From Gaiellasilicea sp035575835 (GTDB lineage Bacteria; Actinomycetota; Thermoleophilia; Gaiellales; Gaiellaceae), in the NCBI GenBank assembly GCA_035575835.1, contig DATLXM010000111.1, forward strand, positions 1 to 38,861: 38,861 nt of DNA, in the 5' to 3' direction. The notes beneath the pieces were generated by a model. That model saw only the letters and a list, made by a program, of their open reading frames with translations. It searched no databases and was not told where the DNA came from. Made by a program: the position numbers and the translations under genes. Shown in pieces: positions 8,274-16,142 of this stretch. Within the stretch, counting starts at the first letter, position 1. Every line of letters begins with the position of its first letter.

Positions 8274-9212
8274 TCAGTCCAGCGTGAAGTAGTCGGGGGA
8301 CTGGTACTGGCCGGTCTTCTGCTTGCGCACCTGGAGCAGGACGTCGTTCAGGAGCGAGGAGGCGCCGAAGCGGAAGAGGTCGGGCGTCATCCACTCGAGC
8401 CCGAGCGTCTCGTGGAGGACGACGAGGTAGTGGATCGCCTGCTTGGCGCTCCGGATCCCGCCCGCGGGCTTCATCCCGATCACGCGGCCGGTCTCGTCGT
8501 GGACGTCACGGATCGCCTCGAGCATGCAAAGGGTCACGGGCAGCGTCGCCGCCGGGCTGATCTTGCCGGTCGAGGTCTTGATGAAGTCGGCGCCGGCGGC
8601 CATAGCGAGGAGCGAGGCGCGGCGAACGTTGTCGTAGGTGCCCAGCTCACCGGTCTCGAGGATCACCTTCAGGTGCGCGTCACCGCAGGCCTCCTTGATC
8701 TTGACGATCTCGTCGTAGACCTTGGCGTAGCGGCCGGAGAGAAAGGCGCCGCGGTCGATCACCATGTCGACCTCGTCCGCGCCCTCGTTGACCACCCAGC
8801 GCACCTCGTCGAGCTTTGCCTCGAGCGGCACCTGACCGGACGGAAACCCGGTCGCGACCGAGGCGACGCGCACACTCGTGCCACGGAGGCGAGCGACCGC
8901 GGTCGGGACGAGGTTCGGGTAGACGCAGACCGCCGCGACGGACGGGATCGTCGCGTCGACCGGGTCGGGCCGCACAGCCTTGGAGCAGAGCGCGGCGACC
9001 TTCCCGGGGGTGTCGGCGCCCTCGAGCGTCGTCAAGTCCATCATCCGGATCGCGAGGTCGTAGGCCTGCAGCTTCGAGTCCTTCTTGATCGAGCGCTTGG
9101 CGAGCGAGGCCGCGCGCTCCTCGAGCGCGACCGCGTCGATCGAGCCGATCCGGGGCAGCCGCGGCTCGAGCGGAAGCTCGAACCCGCGCGGGAGTGCGGG
9201 GGCCTGGGCCAT
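8274..9212 (-). CDS. deoC: Deoxyribose-phosphate aldolase
   Basis: The 312-residue protein cleaves 2-deoxyribose-5-phosphate to glyceraldehyde-3-phosphate and acetaldehyde by Schiff-base chemistry. The reactive lysine is K212 (ADFIKTSTGK) and the assisting lysine K248 (GMKPAGGIR). The longer open frame upstream is a GC artefact: ATG at 9212 is preceded by a leaderless -10 element and gives a natural N-terminus. It is longer than the roughly 220-260 residues of many DeoC proteins because of an N-terminal helical extension of about 50 residues. First gene of the unit deoC, ALDH, micro-ORF, ALDH-like, which would route nucleoside deoxyribose into central metabolism. Confidence 0.93.
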   Translation of the reverse strand: MAQAPALPRGFELPLEPRLPRIGSIDAVALEERAASLAKRSIKKDSKLQAYDLAIRMMDLTTLEGADTPGKVAALCSKAVRPDPVDATIPSVAAVCVYPNLVPTAVARLRGTSVRVASVATGFPSGQVPLEAKLDEVRWVVNEGADEVDMVIDRGAFLSGRYAKVYDEIVKIKEACGDAHLKVILETGELGTYDNVRRASLLAMAAGADFIKTSTGKISPAATLPVTLCMLEAIRDVHDETGRVIGMKPAGGIRSAKQAIHYLVVLHETLGLEWMTPDLFRFGASSLLNDVLLQVRKQKTGQYQSPDYFTLD

Positions 9213-9218
9213 GACGCG

Positions 9219-9224
9219 AGTGTA
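9219..9224 (-). promoter_or_regulatory. Candidate -10 element of leaderless deoC transcript
   Basis: TACACT on the minus strand ends six bases before the deoC ATG at 9212, placing the expected transcription start on the first base of the start codon. There is no Shine-Dalgarno sequence in the gap. Confidence 0.45.
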
Positions 9225-9291
9225 GCCCCCGCGCGCAAAGCATCCGGTTGGCGGGAGTAGGGTTTGTTCGGACGGGGCACGTACACCGGCG

Positions 9292-10185
9292 ATGAAGTGG
9301 CGCAGAGGAACAGGTGCAGGCCAGGTCGAGGACTTTCGCGGTCGCGGCGGCGGTGGTGGCGGGCTGGGTGGCGGCCTGGGCGGCTTCCCCATGGGCAAGG
9401 CCGGCGGAGGCGGGCTCGGGATCATCCTGATGCTCGTCGTCCTCTTCCTCTCGGGCGGGCTTCCCGGAGGCGGCGGCGGTGGCGGCTTTCCGATCAACCT
9501 CCCGGCAGCGCCCGCGGGCCCGGCGGCCGGAGGCGAGCAACCTCCCGCGAGCGACGACGAGGCGCAGTTCGTCCAGTTCGTGGTCGCCGACGTGCAGGAA
9601 ACCTGGACGAAGATCTTCGCCGAGGCGAACCAGACCTACGAGCCGACGACCCTGCGGCTCTTCACGAGCGGGATCCAGACCGGCTGCGGGAACGCCTCGA
9701 GCGCCGTCGGCCCGTTCTACTGTCCGGCCGACCGGCACGTCTACATCGACCTCGGCTTCTTCCGCGAGCTCCAGACCCGTTTCGGTGCGAAGGGAGATTT
9801 CGCGCAGGCGTACGTGATCGCGCACGAGTTCGGGCACCACGTCCAGAGCCTGCTCGGCGTCTCCGAGGACGTGAACCGCCAGCAGCAGGAGGATCCCGAG
9901 GGCGCGAACGAGCTCTCCGTGCGGCTCGAGCTGCAAGCGGACTGCCTCGCCGGTGTCTGGGGCTACTCGGCCAACCAGGAGGGTCTGCTCGAGCCCGGCG
10001 ACGTCGAGGAGGGCCTGAACGCGGCCGCGGCCGTCGGCGACGACCGAATCCAGGAGCAGTCGGGCCGGAATGCCGACCCGGATTCGTGGACGCACGGCTC
10101 GGCCGAGCAACGGATGGCCTGGTTCCAGAAGGGCTTCGACAAGGGCGACCCGAGCGCCTGCGACACCTTCAAGGGCGACGTCTAG
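9292..10185 (+). CDS. YpfJ-type neutral zinc metallopeptidase
   Basis: The 297-residue protein has a basic N-terminus, a long Gly-rich stretch (about 19-45), one membrane span (43-55) and a second Gly run before an extracytoplasmic domain. The domain carries HEFGHH at 179-184, the zinc-binding HExxH signature, and an ELQADCLAGVW motif at about 213-223 that supplies the third ligand in this family. Members are annotated as neutral zinc metallopeptidases of unknown substrate. It is divergent from deoC and the first gene of a rightward trio. Its stop is followed by a 20-base palindrome at 10197-10216. Confidence 0.88.
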   Translation: MKWRRGTGAGQVEDFRGRGGGGGGLGGGLGGFPMGKAGGGGLGIILMLVVLFLSGGLPGGGGGGGFPINLPAAPAGPAAGGEQPPASDDEAQFVQFVVADVQETWTKIFAEANQTYEPTTLRLFTSGIQTGCGNASSAVGPFYCPADRHVYIDLGFFRELQTRFGAKGDFAQAYVIAHEFGHHVQSLLGVSEDVNRQQQEDPEGANELSVRLELQADCLAGVWGYSANQEGLLEPGDVEEGLNAAAAVGDDRIQEQSGRNADPDSWTHGSAEQRMAWFQKGFDKGDPSACDTFKGDV

Positions 10186-10196
10186 CTGAGCTTGCG

Positions 10197-10216
10197 CTCC
10201 CGGCGCGCGCCGGGAG
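10197..10216 (+). promoter_or_regulatory. Perfect 20-base palindrome covering a Shine-Dalgarno site
   Basis: CTCCCGGCGC at 10197-10206 is followed directly by its exact reverse complement at 10207-10216. In RNA this folds into a hairpin of up to eight base pairs with a four-base loop. Its right arm ends with GGGAG, the only Shine-Dalgarno candidate for the GTG at 10228, so the hairpin would hide that site. There is no T run, so it is not a good intrinsic terminator. Confidence 0.55.
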
Positions 10217-10227
10217 ATGATGGTCGC

Positions 10228-10638
10228 GTGAAGGGCGAACGCAGCGACTGCGGCTGCGAGTCGGAGGTGATCCTCGACGTCGTCTTCGACCGCGGGCTCC
10301 TCTTCCTCGTGGTCGCGAACATCGGCGACCGGCCGGCGCACGAGGTCCGGATTCGCTTCAAGCGTGCGTTCACAGGGCTTGGCGGGACACGGAAGATGCA
10401 CCGCCTCGCGCTCTTCGAGCGGCTCGAGTTCCTCGCCCCGCGCAAGTCGATCAATGTCTTCCTCGACCGGAGCGCCTCCTACTTCGCCCGCCGCCAGCCG
10501 ACGACGCTGACCGCGACGATCGCCTGGCGGACGGCCGACGGCGAGCAGCTCCGGAGCACCGTGACCCACGACCTCGAGATCTATCGCGATCTCGCCTACA
10601 TCGACAGGGAGGCCCCGATTCATGCCGGTCCAGCGTGA
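10228..10638 (+). CDS. Beta-rich protein of unknown function next to tail tube gene
   Basis: With GTG at 10228 as start the protein has 136 residues. It has no signal peptide or membrane span. After a short CGC motif it alternates short hydrophobic strands with charged turns (VILDVVFDRGLLFLVVANIG, then a DRPAHEVRIRF strand), the pattern of an immunoglobulin-like or CARDB-like beta sandwich. I do not recognise the family. Its last 17 bases overlap the next gene, so the two are almost certainly co-translated, and a structural partnership with the tube protein is a reasonable guess. Its ribosome-binding site lies in the palindrome at 10197-10216. Confidence 0.65.
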   Translation: MKGERSDCGCESEVILDVVFDRGLLFLVVANIGDRPAHEVRIRFKRAFTGLGGTRKMHRLALFERLEFLAPRKSINVFLDRSASYFARRQPTTLTATIAWRTADGEQLRSTVTHDLEIYRDLAYIDREAPIHAGPA

Positions 10639-11056
10639 CAACCCGTACGCGAACTACAACTTCGTCGTCGAGCTCGGAGGCGAGGAGGTCGGAGGCTTCA
10701 GCGAGGTCGACCTCCCCGAGGCGACGATCGAGACGATCGAGTACCGCGAGGGCGGCGACAAGACCGCCAGCGCGCGCAAGCTGCCCGGCCGGGTCAGCTA
10801 CGCGAACGTCGTGCTCCGCCGCGGGCTCGCCGGGCGCACCGACCTCTGGGACTGGTTCGAGGCGACCCGGAACGGCAGCCTGCAACGGCGCGACGTCACG
10901 ATCACGCTGCTCGACGAGGCGCGGAGCCCCGTGCAGCGGTGGCTGCTCCGGAACGCCTGGCCCGCGAAGTTCGCCTCCCCCGAGCTCAACGCGCACGGGA
11001 ACGAGGTCGTGATCGAGACGTTGGAGCTCGCCTACGAGGGCTTAGAGATCGAGTAA
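10622..11056 (+). CDS. Contractile-tail (gp19/Afp1-like) tube protein
   Basis: The 144-residue protein matches the conserved-length family of T4 gp19-like tube proteins found in phage tails and extracellular contractile injection systems. Family features visible are the opening NPYANYNFVVELGG, a GGFSEVD turn, an EYREGGDK segment near residue 40, the WDW segment (LWDWFEATRNG) and the closing GNEVVIETLELAYEGLE. Tube proteins form stacked hexameric rings inside a sheath. No sheath, baseplate, spike, AAA+ ATPase or terminase gene is in the window, so this is an orphan copy. It may serve a system elsewhere in the genome or be an adopted protein. Codon use looks like the neighbours. Confidence 0.85.
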   Translation: MPVQRDNPYANYNFVVELGGEEVGGFSEVDLPEATIETIEYREGGDKTASARKLPGRVSYANVVLRRGLAGRTDLWDWFEATRNGSLQRRDVTITLLDEARSPVQRWLLRNAWPAKFASPELNAHGNEVVIETLELAYEGLEIE

Positions 11057-11070
11057 CCCAGAACCAGTAG

Positions 11071-11931
11071 CTACAGCCCGAGCCGGTCGAGCTGGTTCTC
11101 GTCGCGCCGCCAGCGGGCGCGCACCTTCACTTTCAGCTCGAGGAAGATCCGGTGGCCGAGGAGCTTCTCGATCTCCGGCCGGGCGCGGACGCCGATCTCG
11201 CGGATCACCGCGCCCTTCTTGCCGACGAGGATCTGCTTCTGCGACTCGGTCTCGACGAGCACGAACGCGCGCAGGAGCTTCTCATCCAGCTCGTCGATCT
11301 CGACCGAGATCGAGTGCGGCACCTCCTCCCGCGTGAGCTGGAGCGCTTTCTCGCGGATCAGCTCGGAGATCCGCTCCTCGTTCGTCTGATCGGTGGCGCG
11401 GGCGCGCTCGAAGAACGGCTGGCCCTCCGGTAGGAGGTGGAGGAGGTCGCCGCGGAGCTCGTCGAGGCCGTCCTTCGTCTTGGCGCTGACCGGGTGGAGC
11501 GCGTGGAAGTCGCCGAGCGCGGCGGAGGCCTTCATCGCGGTGATGATGTGACTCGGGGTCAGGTTGTCGACCTTGTTCAGCGCCACGATCACGGGGATCC
11601 CGAGTGCGTAGACGCGGCGGGCGATGAAGCGGTCGCCGCCGCCGATCCGGTCGCGGGCGGAGAGGACGAAGAGGACGACGTCGATGTCCTCGAACGAGCG
11701 GTCGACGGTCGCCTGCATCCGCTCGGTCAGCTTGTCCATCGGCCGCTGGAAACCGGGGAGATCGGCCAGGACGAGCTGGTAGTCGTCTCCGTTCGCCACC
11801 CCGTAGATCCTGCGGCGGGTGGTGTTCGGGACCGGCGAGGTGATCGCGACCTTCTCGCCGATGAGGGCGTTCACGAGCGTCGACTTGCCCACGTTCGGGC
11901 GGCCGGCGACGGCGACGAAGCCGCTCTTCAT
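11071..11931 (-). CDS. era: GTPase Era
   Basis: Era binds 16S rRNA during small-subunit maturation. The 286-residue protein shows G1 GRPNVGKS (10-17), the T-rich switch (NTTRRR), G3 DLPG (57-60), G4 NKVD (119-122) and a C-terminal KH-type RNA-binding domain with KGAVIREIG. The frame is open upstream to 12039, but ATG at 11931 starts just before the first strand and overlaps the cdd stop as ATGA. Last gene of phoH-ybeY-dgkA/PAP2-cdd-era; it converges on the tail tube gene with a 14-base gap. Confidence 0.95.
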   Translation of the reverse strand: MKSGFVAVAGRPNVGKSTLVNALIGEKVAITSPVPNTTRRRIYGVANGDDYQLVLADLPGFQRPMDKLTERMQATVDRSFEDIDVVLFVLSARDRIGGGDRFIARRVYALGIPVIVALNKVDNLTPSHIITAMKASAALGDFHALHPVSAKTKDGLDELRGDLLHLLPEGQPFFERARATDQTNEERISELIREKALQLTREEVPHSISVEIDELDEKLLRAFVLVETESQKQILVGKKGAVIREIGVRARPEIEKLLGHRIFLELKVKVRARWRRDENQLDRLGL

Positions 11932-12305
11932 CCGGGGAGGTTCCAGGTGTCGGGCAGGAGCTCCGCCGCCGAGTAGCTCGCGATCGAGCCGTCCTCGCGC
12001 CGGAAGCTCACCTCCCCGATCCGGAACTCGTGTAGCCATTGACGGCAGCCGCCGCAGGGTGAGGCATTGATCCCGATCGCCGCGAGGTCGCCGGGCCCGT
12101 AACCCGCCGCCACGGCCGCGACGATCGCGCTCTTCTCGGCGCAGACCCCGAGCGGATAGGCGGCGTTCTCGACGTTGACGCCCTCGAACTCGCGCCCGTC
12201 TGTCGTGCGCACGACAGCACCGACCTGGTACCTGGAGTACGGCGCGTACGCCTTTGCGGCCACCGCCTCCGCCCTGTCGACGAGATCGCTCACGGTGTCA
12301 CTCAT
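11928..12305 (-). CDS. cdd: Cytidine deaminase
   Basis: The 125-residue protein converts cytidine and deoxycytidine to uridine forms. Zinc ligands C55, C84 and C87 and the catalytic E57 sit in CAEKSA and PCGGCRQW, as in homotetrameric bacterial CDAs, and the length is typical. It overlaps era by four bases (ATGA) and the preceding gene by four bases, so the whole run is translationally coupled. Confidence 0.94.
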   Translation of the reverse strand: MSDTVSDLVDRAEAVAAKAYAPYSRYQVGAVVRTTDGREFEGVNVENAAYPLGVCAEKSAIVAAVAAGYGPGDLAAIGINASPCGGCRQWLHEFRIGEVSFRREDGSIASYSAAELLPDTWNLPG

Positions 12306-13024
12306 TGGGCGAACTGGAAGACGGCGAGGCAGACGAGCGCACCGAGCGCGCCGCCGTAGAAGACCTCGACGGAGGAGTGGACGCCGGATTCGACGCGGGT
12401 CTGGGCCACGAGCAGGGCCATGATGAAGGTCAGCGAGGAGATCAAGAAGCGATGGCTGGAGTCGTCCACGATCAACGTCACCGCCATCCAGCCCGCGAAC
12501 GCGACCGCCGAGTGACCGGAGGGCAGACCGCCGCGCAACGGCGAGCCGCTCCCGGTGAGCGCCTTCGTCGCGATCACGAGGATCGTGGTCAGGAAAAGCG
12601 CGATCAGGGTGAGCTCCGAGGGCGCGTTCGAGAGCCGGTCGAGCAGGCGCGAGCTGCGGTCTGCGACCTGGCCGGAGAAGACGAGGTAGCCGACGGCGAC
12701 GGCAACTGCCGTCGCGATCAGGACGGCGCCGGCCGCGATGTCCTTCCCGAGCTTCGCCATCGGGTCGAAGGACGTCGTCGCGACGTCGATCGCGGCCTCG
12801 ACGGCGGTGTTGATCATCTCCGTGATCAGGACGAAGGCGATCGCGAGCAGGAGCGCGATCAGCTCGAGCTTGTCGACCCCGAACGCGAGCGCCGCGACGA
12901 GCACGAGGGTTGCGATCACGAAGTGGATCCGGAGATTCCGCTGCGTCCGGAGGACGTGGATGATCCCCTCGAAGGCGTAGTTGAAGCTCTCGAAGAGCGA
13001 CGTCCCCGGCTTCGACGCGCTCAT
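12302..13024 (-). CDS. DgkA-type lipid kinase fused to a PAP2 phosphatase
   Basis: Residues 1 to about 120 are a small membrane kinase of the DgkA/undecaprenol kinase family, with EMINTAVEAAID at 69-80 and KLGKDIAAGAVL at 91-102. Residues about 135-240 are a PAP2 domain with K154 and R164, PSGH at 168-171, and R210/H216 in TRVESGVHSS, the three phosphatase motifs. The kinase makes polyprenyl phosphate from the alcohol; PAP2 enzymes often remove phosphate from polyprenyl diphosphate. Both would raise the pool of carrier lipid for wall synthesis. ATG at 13024 is used because it overlaps the ybeY stop (ATGA); the frame extends further upstream. Confidence 0.85.
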   Translation of the reverse strand: MSASKPGTSLFESFNYAFEGIIHVLRTQRNLRIHFVIATLVLVAALAFGVDKLELIALLLAIAFVLITEMINTAVEAAIDVATTSFDPMAKLGKDIAAGAVLIATAVAVAVGYLVFSGQVADRSSRLLDRLSNAPSELTLIALFLTTILVIATKALTGSGSPLRGGLPSGHSAVAFAGWMAVTLIVDDSSHRFLISSLTFIMALLVAQTRVESGVHSSVEVFYGGALGALVCLAVFQFAQ

Positions 13025-13398
13025 CCGTGCACCGCTTCCCGCTCCTCCATCTCGTCGCCGTGGTCGTACCCGAGCAGGTGCAGGAGCCCGTGCACGAGCG
13101 GCCGTCGCCACGCCTCGCCCACGACCTGCGGGCAGAGGACGACGTCGCCGAGCGCCCGCGGCACTCCCGCCGGCACCTCCTCGCGCCCGTCGAGCGGGAA
13201 CGAAAGGACGTCGGTCGCCTCGTCGATCCCGAGGTGCTCGCTCTTCAACGCGCGGATCTCGTCTGGGCCGACGAATGCGAGGCCGAGCTCGCCGTCGTCG
13301 ACGCCCTCGGCGAAGAGAACGGCGCGAGCGAGCTCCGCCGCAGCGGTCTCGTCGACGTCCTCCCCGCTCCGATTCTCCACTTCGACCGCGACCGTCAT
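13021..13398 (-). CDS. ybeY: Endoribonuclease YbeY
   Basis: YbeY is a metal-dependent RNase needed for 16S rRNA 3' end maturation and ribosome quality control. The 125-residue protein carries H103, H107 and H113 in HGLLHLLGYDH and the upstream ATDVLSFPLD segment typical of the family. ATG at 13398 overlaps the phoH stop by four bases; the very long frame in which it lies continues upstream antisense to other genes and is not coding there. Confidence 0.95.
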   Translation of the reverse strand: MTVAVEVENRSGEDVDETAAAELARAVLFAEGVDDGELGLAFVGPDEIRALKSEHLGIDEATDVLSFPLDGREEVPAGVPRALGDVVLCPQVVGEAWRRPLVHGLLHLLGYDHGDEMEEREAVHG

Positions 13399-14354
13399 CT
13401 GGTCCGCTCGAGGCCGGTCTCCTCCGCGTGCAGCTTGTAGGCCTCGACGATCCGCTGGACGAGCTTGTGGCGCACGACGTCCTGGTGCCCGAACTCGACG
13501 AAACCGATGCTGTCGATCTCGCCGAGGATCTGCCGCACCTGGATCAGCCCCGAGGCCTGTTCGCGCGGGAGGTCGATCTGGGTCACGTCGCCGGTGATCA
13601 CGACGCGCGAGCCGAACCCGAGCCGCGTCAGGAACATCTGCATCTGCTCGGGGCTCGTGTTCTGCGCCTCGTCGAGGATGATGAACGAGTCGTTCAGCGT
13701 CCGGCCGCGCATGAACGCAAGCGGCGCGACCTCGATCGTGCCGCGCTCCATGAAGGCGGTCAACTTCTCGGGATCCATCATGTCGTAGAGGGCGTCGAAG
13801 AGCGGGCGCAGGTACGGGTCGACCTTCGCGAGCATGTCGCCGGGGAGGAAACCGAGCCGCTCGCCGGCCTCGACCGCCGGGCGCGTGAGGATGATCCGGC
13901 CGACCTGGCGCTCGGAGAGCGCGGAGACCGCCAGCGCCATCGCGAGGTAGGTCTTCCCGGTGCCCGCCGGGCCGATCCCGAAGGTGACGGTGTTGGCGCG
14001 GATCGAGTCGACGTACTTCTTCTGCGTGACCGTCTTCGGCGCGATCCTCTTGCCACGGTGGCGCCAGACGACGTCGTCGAAGACCTCGCGGAGATCCTCG
14101 GCCTGGTCGAGCGCGGCGACGACGGCGCCGACGGTGTCGGGGCCGATCTCGTGCCCGCCCTCGACCAGCTCGACGAGCTCGTCCACGACCGCGCGTGCCG
14201 CGGCGACCTGCTCGTCCCCGCCCTCGATCGTGAGCTGGTTCCCGCGCAGCCGCAGGGTGCAGTGGAGGCGCGCGCGGAGCGCGTCGAGCACGCCGTCGCC
14301 CACACCTGCGAGCTCGGCGGCGACTTCGTTCGGGACGGAGAGGACTTCCTGCAT
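13395..14354 (-). CDS. PhoH family ATPase
   Basis: The 319-residue protein has an N-terminal region of about 100 residues and a RecA-like ATPase domain. Walker A is GPAGTGKT (128-135) and Walker B is FIILDEAQNT (about 221-230), followed by the VVITGDVTQIDLP segment characteristic of PhoH/YbeZ. YbeZ acts with YbeY in rRNA processing, and the gene order phoH-ybeY supports that. First gene of its leftward unit with a likely leaderless promoter. Its upstream neighbour is a divergent gene, which separates it from yqeY. Confidence 0.93.
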   Translation of the reverse strand: MQEVLSVPNEVAAELAGVGDGVLDALRARLHCTLRLRGNQLTIEGGDEQVAAARAVVDELVELVEGGHEIGPDTVGAVVAALDQAEDLREVFDDVVWRHRGKRIAPKTVTQKKYVDSIRANTVTFGIGPAGTGKTYLAMALAVSALSERQVGRIILTRPAVEAGERLGFLPGDMLAKVDPYLRPLFDALYDMMDPEKLTAFMERGTIEVAPLAFMRGRTLNDSFIILDEAQNTSPEQMQMFLTRLGFGSRVVITGDVTQIDLPREQASGLIQVRQILGEIDSIGFVEFGHQDVVRHKLVQRIVEAYKLHAEETGLERTR

Positions 14355-14361
14355 GGGGCTC

Positions 14362-14367
14362 AGTGTA
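14362..14367 (-). promoter_or_regulatory. Candidate -10 element of phoH
   Basis: TACACT on the minus strand ends seven bases before the phoH ATG at 14354. It is the same hexamer as that before deoC. The 43-base divergent gap leaves no room for a leader. Confidence 0.45.
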
Positions 14368-14385
14368 GGCGCGAGGGCTGTCGAC

Positions 14386-14391
14386 TAGGGT
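14386..14391 (+). promoter_or_regulatory. Candidate -10 element of a leaderless transcript
   Basis: TAGGGT is followed by exactly six bases and the GTG at 14398. There is no Shine-Dalgarno sequence between them. Confidence 0.45.
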
Positions 14392-14397
14392 CGGCGC

Positions 14398-15684
14398 GTG
14401 GCTCGCCGTCCGCTCGCGCTCGTCGTTCTCCTGGCACTGGCTGCCGCGGGCACCGCAGTGCCGTTTCTCCGCGATGGCCCGGCACCGGAGGCGGCGAGGG
14501 GGTTCGAGGACGCGATCGTCCTCCGCGGGCTGCGTGAGCCACTCGGAGTCGCGTTCGCCGCAGACGGCCGGGTCTTCGTCGCCGAGAAGAAAGGGGCGGT
14601 TCGCGTCTTCCCCCGGCTCGGCGCCCGGACGTCGACCCTTTGGGCGGATCTCGGCCGGAAGACCTTCACGCTCGGCGACCGCGGGCTCTTCGGGCTCGCG
14701 CTCGGCCCGACGGACGGCGCGGTTTACGTGCTCTACACCTTCGACGGGCCGGTCGACGCGGACGAGCCACTCGGGCGTGCACGCTGCCCGGAGCTCTTCG
14801 AGGGCGGATGCGTCGTCAGCGGCCGGCTCTCGCGGCTCGAGCGCGGCGGTCGGGAGACGGTGCTCGTCAGAGGCTGGTGCCAGCAGTTCGCGAGCCACGG
14901 TGTCGGCGATCTCGCCTTCGACGAAGCCGCGACGCTCTACGCGAGCGGCGGCGAAGGCGCGAGCTACGAGCGCGTCGACACGGGCGCACCCGGCAATGTC
15001 TGCGGCGATCCGCGCGGCGAGGGCGGCGCACTTCGCGCGCAGGATGCCTCGACGACCGCAGACCCCACAGGAGTCAGCGGTTCGGTGGTCGCGGTCGACG
15101 TGCGGCGCGGCTCGCATCGGATCGTCGCCTACGGGCTCCGGAACCCGTTCCGGTTGGCGCCGCGCCCGGAATCCGACGAGCTCTGGGTCGGCGACGTCGG
15201 CTCGACCCGGTCCGACGAGCTCGACGTCGTCGACCTCGGTGGCGCGCCGCCGAACTTCGGTTGGCCCTGCTACGAGGGAGGGGCGCCGCTCCGGAGCTAC
15301 GACGAGGCGGGCGTGCCGATCTGCGAGCGGCTCTACGCGGCCGAGAACGTGACCGCGCCCGCGCGCGTGCTCCCGCGCGACGAAGAGGTGCTGAGCGGGG
15401 ACGGCTGCGGCCAGGGGACGCAGGCGATCTCCGGCCTCGCCTTCTACCGCGGCGGCAGCTACCCGGCTCGCTACCGCGGCGCGCTCTTCTTCGCCGACTT
15501 CCTCCGCCGCTGCATCTGGGTCGCGCTTCCGGATGCGGACGGCCGGGCCGACCCCTCGCGGCTGGAGCTCTTCTGGCGCGACATCGCGAACCCGGTGAAG
15601 CTCGTCACCGGCCCCGGCGGCGACCTCTACTACCTCGACTTCGTCGGCGGGACGCTCCACCGCCTGCGCTACGTGGGCGGCTAG
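14398..15684 (+). CDS. Secreted sorbosone/glucose dehydrogenase-like propeller
   Basis: The 428-residue protein starts with GTG and a signal-like segment (MARRPLALVVLLALAAAGTA). It has the repeated strands of a PQQ-dependent soluble glucose/L-sorbosone dehydrogenase propeller: LREPLGVAFAADGRVFVAEK, GDRGLFGLAL, YGLRNPFRLAP, and DVGSTRSDELDVVDLGG with FGWPCYEG. Many homologues are not proven PQQ enzymes, so substrate and cofactor remain open. It sits in opposite orientation between two halves of a conserved housekeeping cluster. Its stop shares CTAG with that of yqeY. Confidence 0.8.
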   Translation: MARRPLALVVLLALAAAGTAVPFLRDGPAPEAARGFEDAIVLRGLREPLGVAFAADGRVFVAEKKGAVRVFPRLGARTSTLWADLGRKTFTLGDRGLFGLALGPTDGAVYVLYTFDGPVDADEPLGRARCPELFEGGCVVSGRLSRLERGGRETVLVRGWCQQFASHGVGDLAFDEAATLYASGGEGASYERVDTGAPGNVCGDPRGEGGALRAQDASTTADPTGVSGSVVAVDVRRGSHRIVAYGLRNPFRLAPRPESDELWVGDVGSTRSDELDVVDLGGAPPNFGWPCYEGGAPLRSYDEAGVPICERLYAAENVTAPARVLPRDEEVLSGDGCGQGTQAISGLAFYRGGSYPARYRGALFFADFLRRCIWVALPDADGRADPSRLELFWRDIANPVKLVTGPGGDLYYLDFVGGTLHRLRYVGG

Positions 15685-16142
15685 GCGAGCTTCTCGCGGA
15701 CGAGCTGGCTGACGGCGGAGCCGTCCGCGCGGCCCGCGACCTGCGGCATCACGTCGGCCATGACGCGGCCGATCTCGCGCATCGAGGTCGCGCCGACCTC
15801 GGCGATCACGTTGTCCACGATCTCCTCGAGCTCCTCCTCGGAGAGCGGCTCGGGCATGAACTCCTCGAGCACATCGAGCTCCGCCTCTTCCTTGTCCGCC
15901 TGCTCCTCGCGGCCGCCGTTCCGGAAGGCCTCCGCCGCCTCGATCCGCTTCTTTCGCTCCCGCTGGAGAACCTGGAGCTCCTCGTCCTCGGTCAACGGCC
16001 GCTGCAGCTCCTTCTCGGCGCCCTGGAGGCTCGAGAGGATGAGCCGGAGCGTGTCGCGGCGCGCGTCGTCGCGCTCGCGCATCGCGTCCGTCAACTGCTC
16101 CTTGATCTCGGTGATCAGCGTGTCGGTTCCGGGCTCATTCAT
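15681..16142 (-). CDS. yqeY: GatB/YqeY domain protein
   Basis: The 153-residue helical protein matches stand-alone YqeY in length and features (DTLRLILSSLQ, the basic RKKRIEAAEAFRNGGR segment, the acidic ELDVLEEFMPEPLSEEEL and MPQVAGRADGSAV). It resembles the C-terminal domain of amidotransferase GatB, which contacts tRNA, but its own role is not established. It overlaps the HIT gene by four bases and ends the hemW-to-yqeY unit. Confidence 0.92.
   Translation of the reverse strand: MNEPGTDTLITEIKEQLTDAMRERDDARRDTLRLILSSLQGAEKELQRPLTEDEELQVLQRERKKRIEAAEAFRNGGREEQADKEEAELDVLEEFMPEPLSEEELEEIVDNVIAEVGATSMREIGRVMADVMPQVAGRADGSAVSQLVREKLA

Noticed and set aside
5821..8292. 823-codon open frame on the plus strand
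   Set aside because: It is antisense to both ALDH genes, has Arg/Gly/Asp-biased composition and no family features. It arises from high GC content.
9292..11056. Prophage remnant
   Set aside because: Only the tube-like gene has a phage relationship. No integrase, terminase, capsid, attachment site or composition change is seen.
13399..15660. Long upstream extension of the ybeY frame
   Set aside because: It runs over phoH and the dehydrogenase gene with shadow-like composition. ATG at 13398 explains the real gene.
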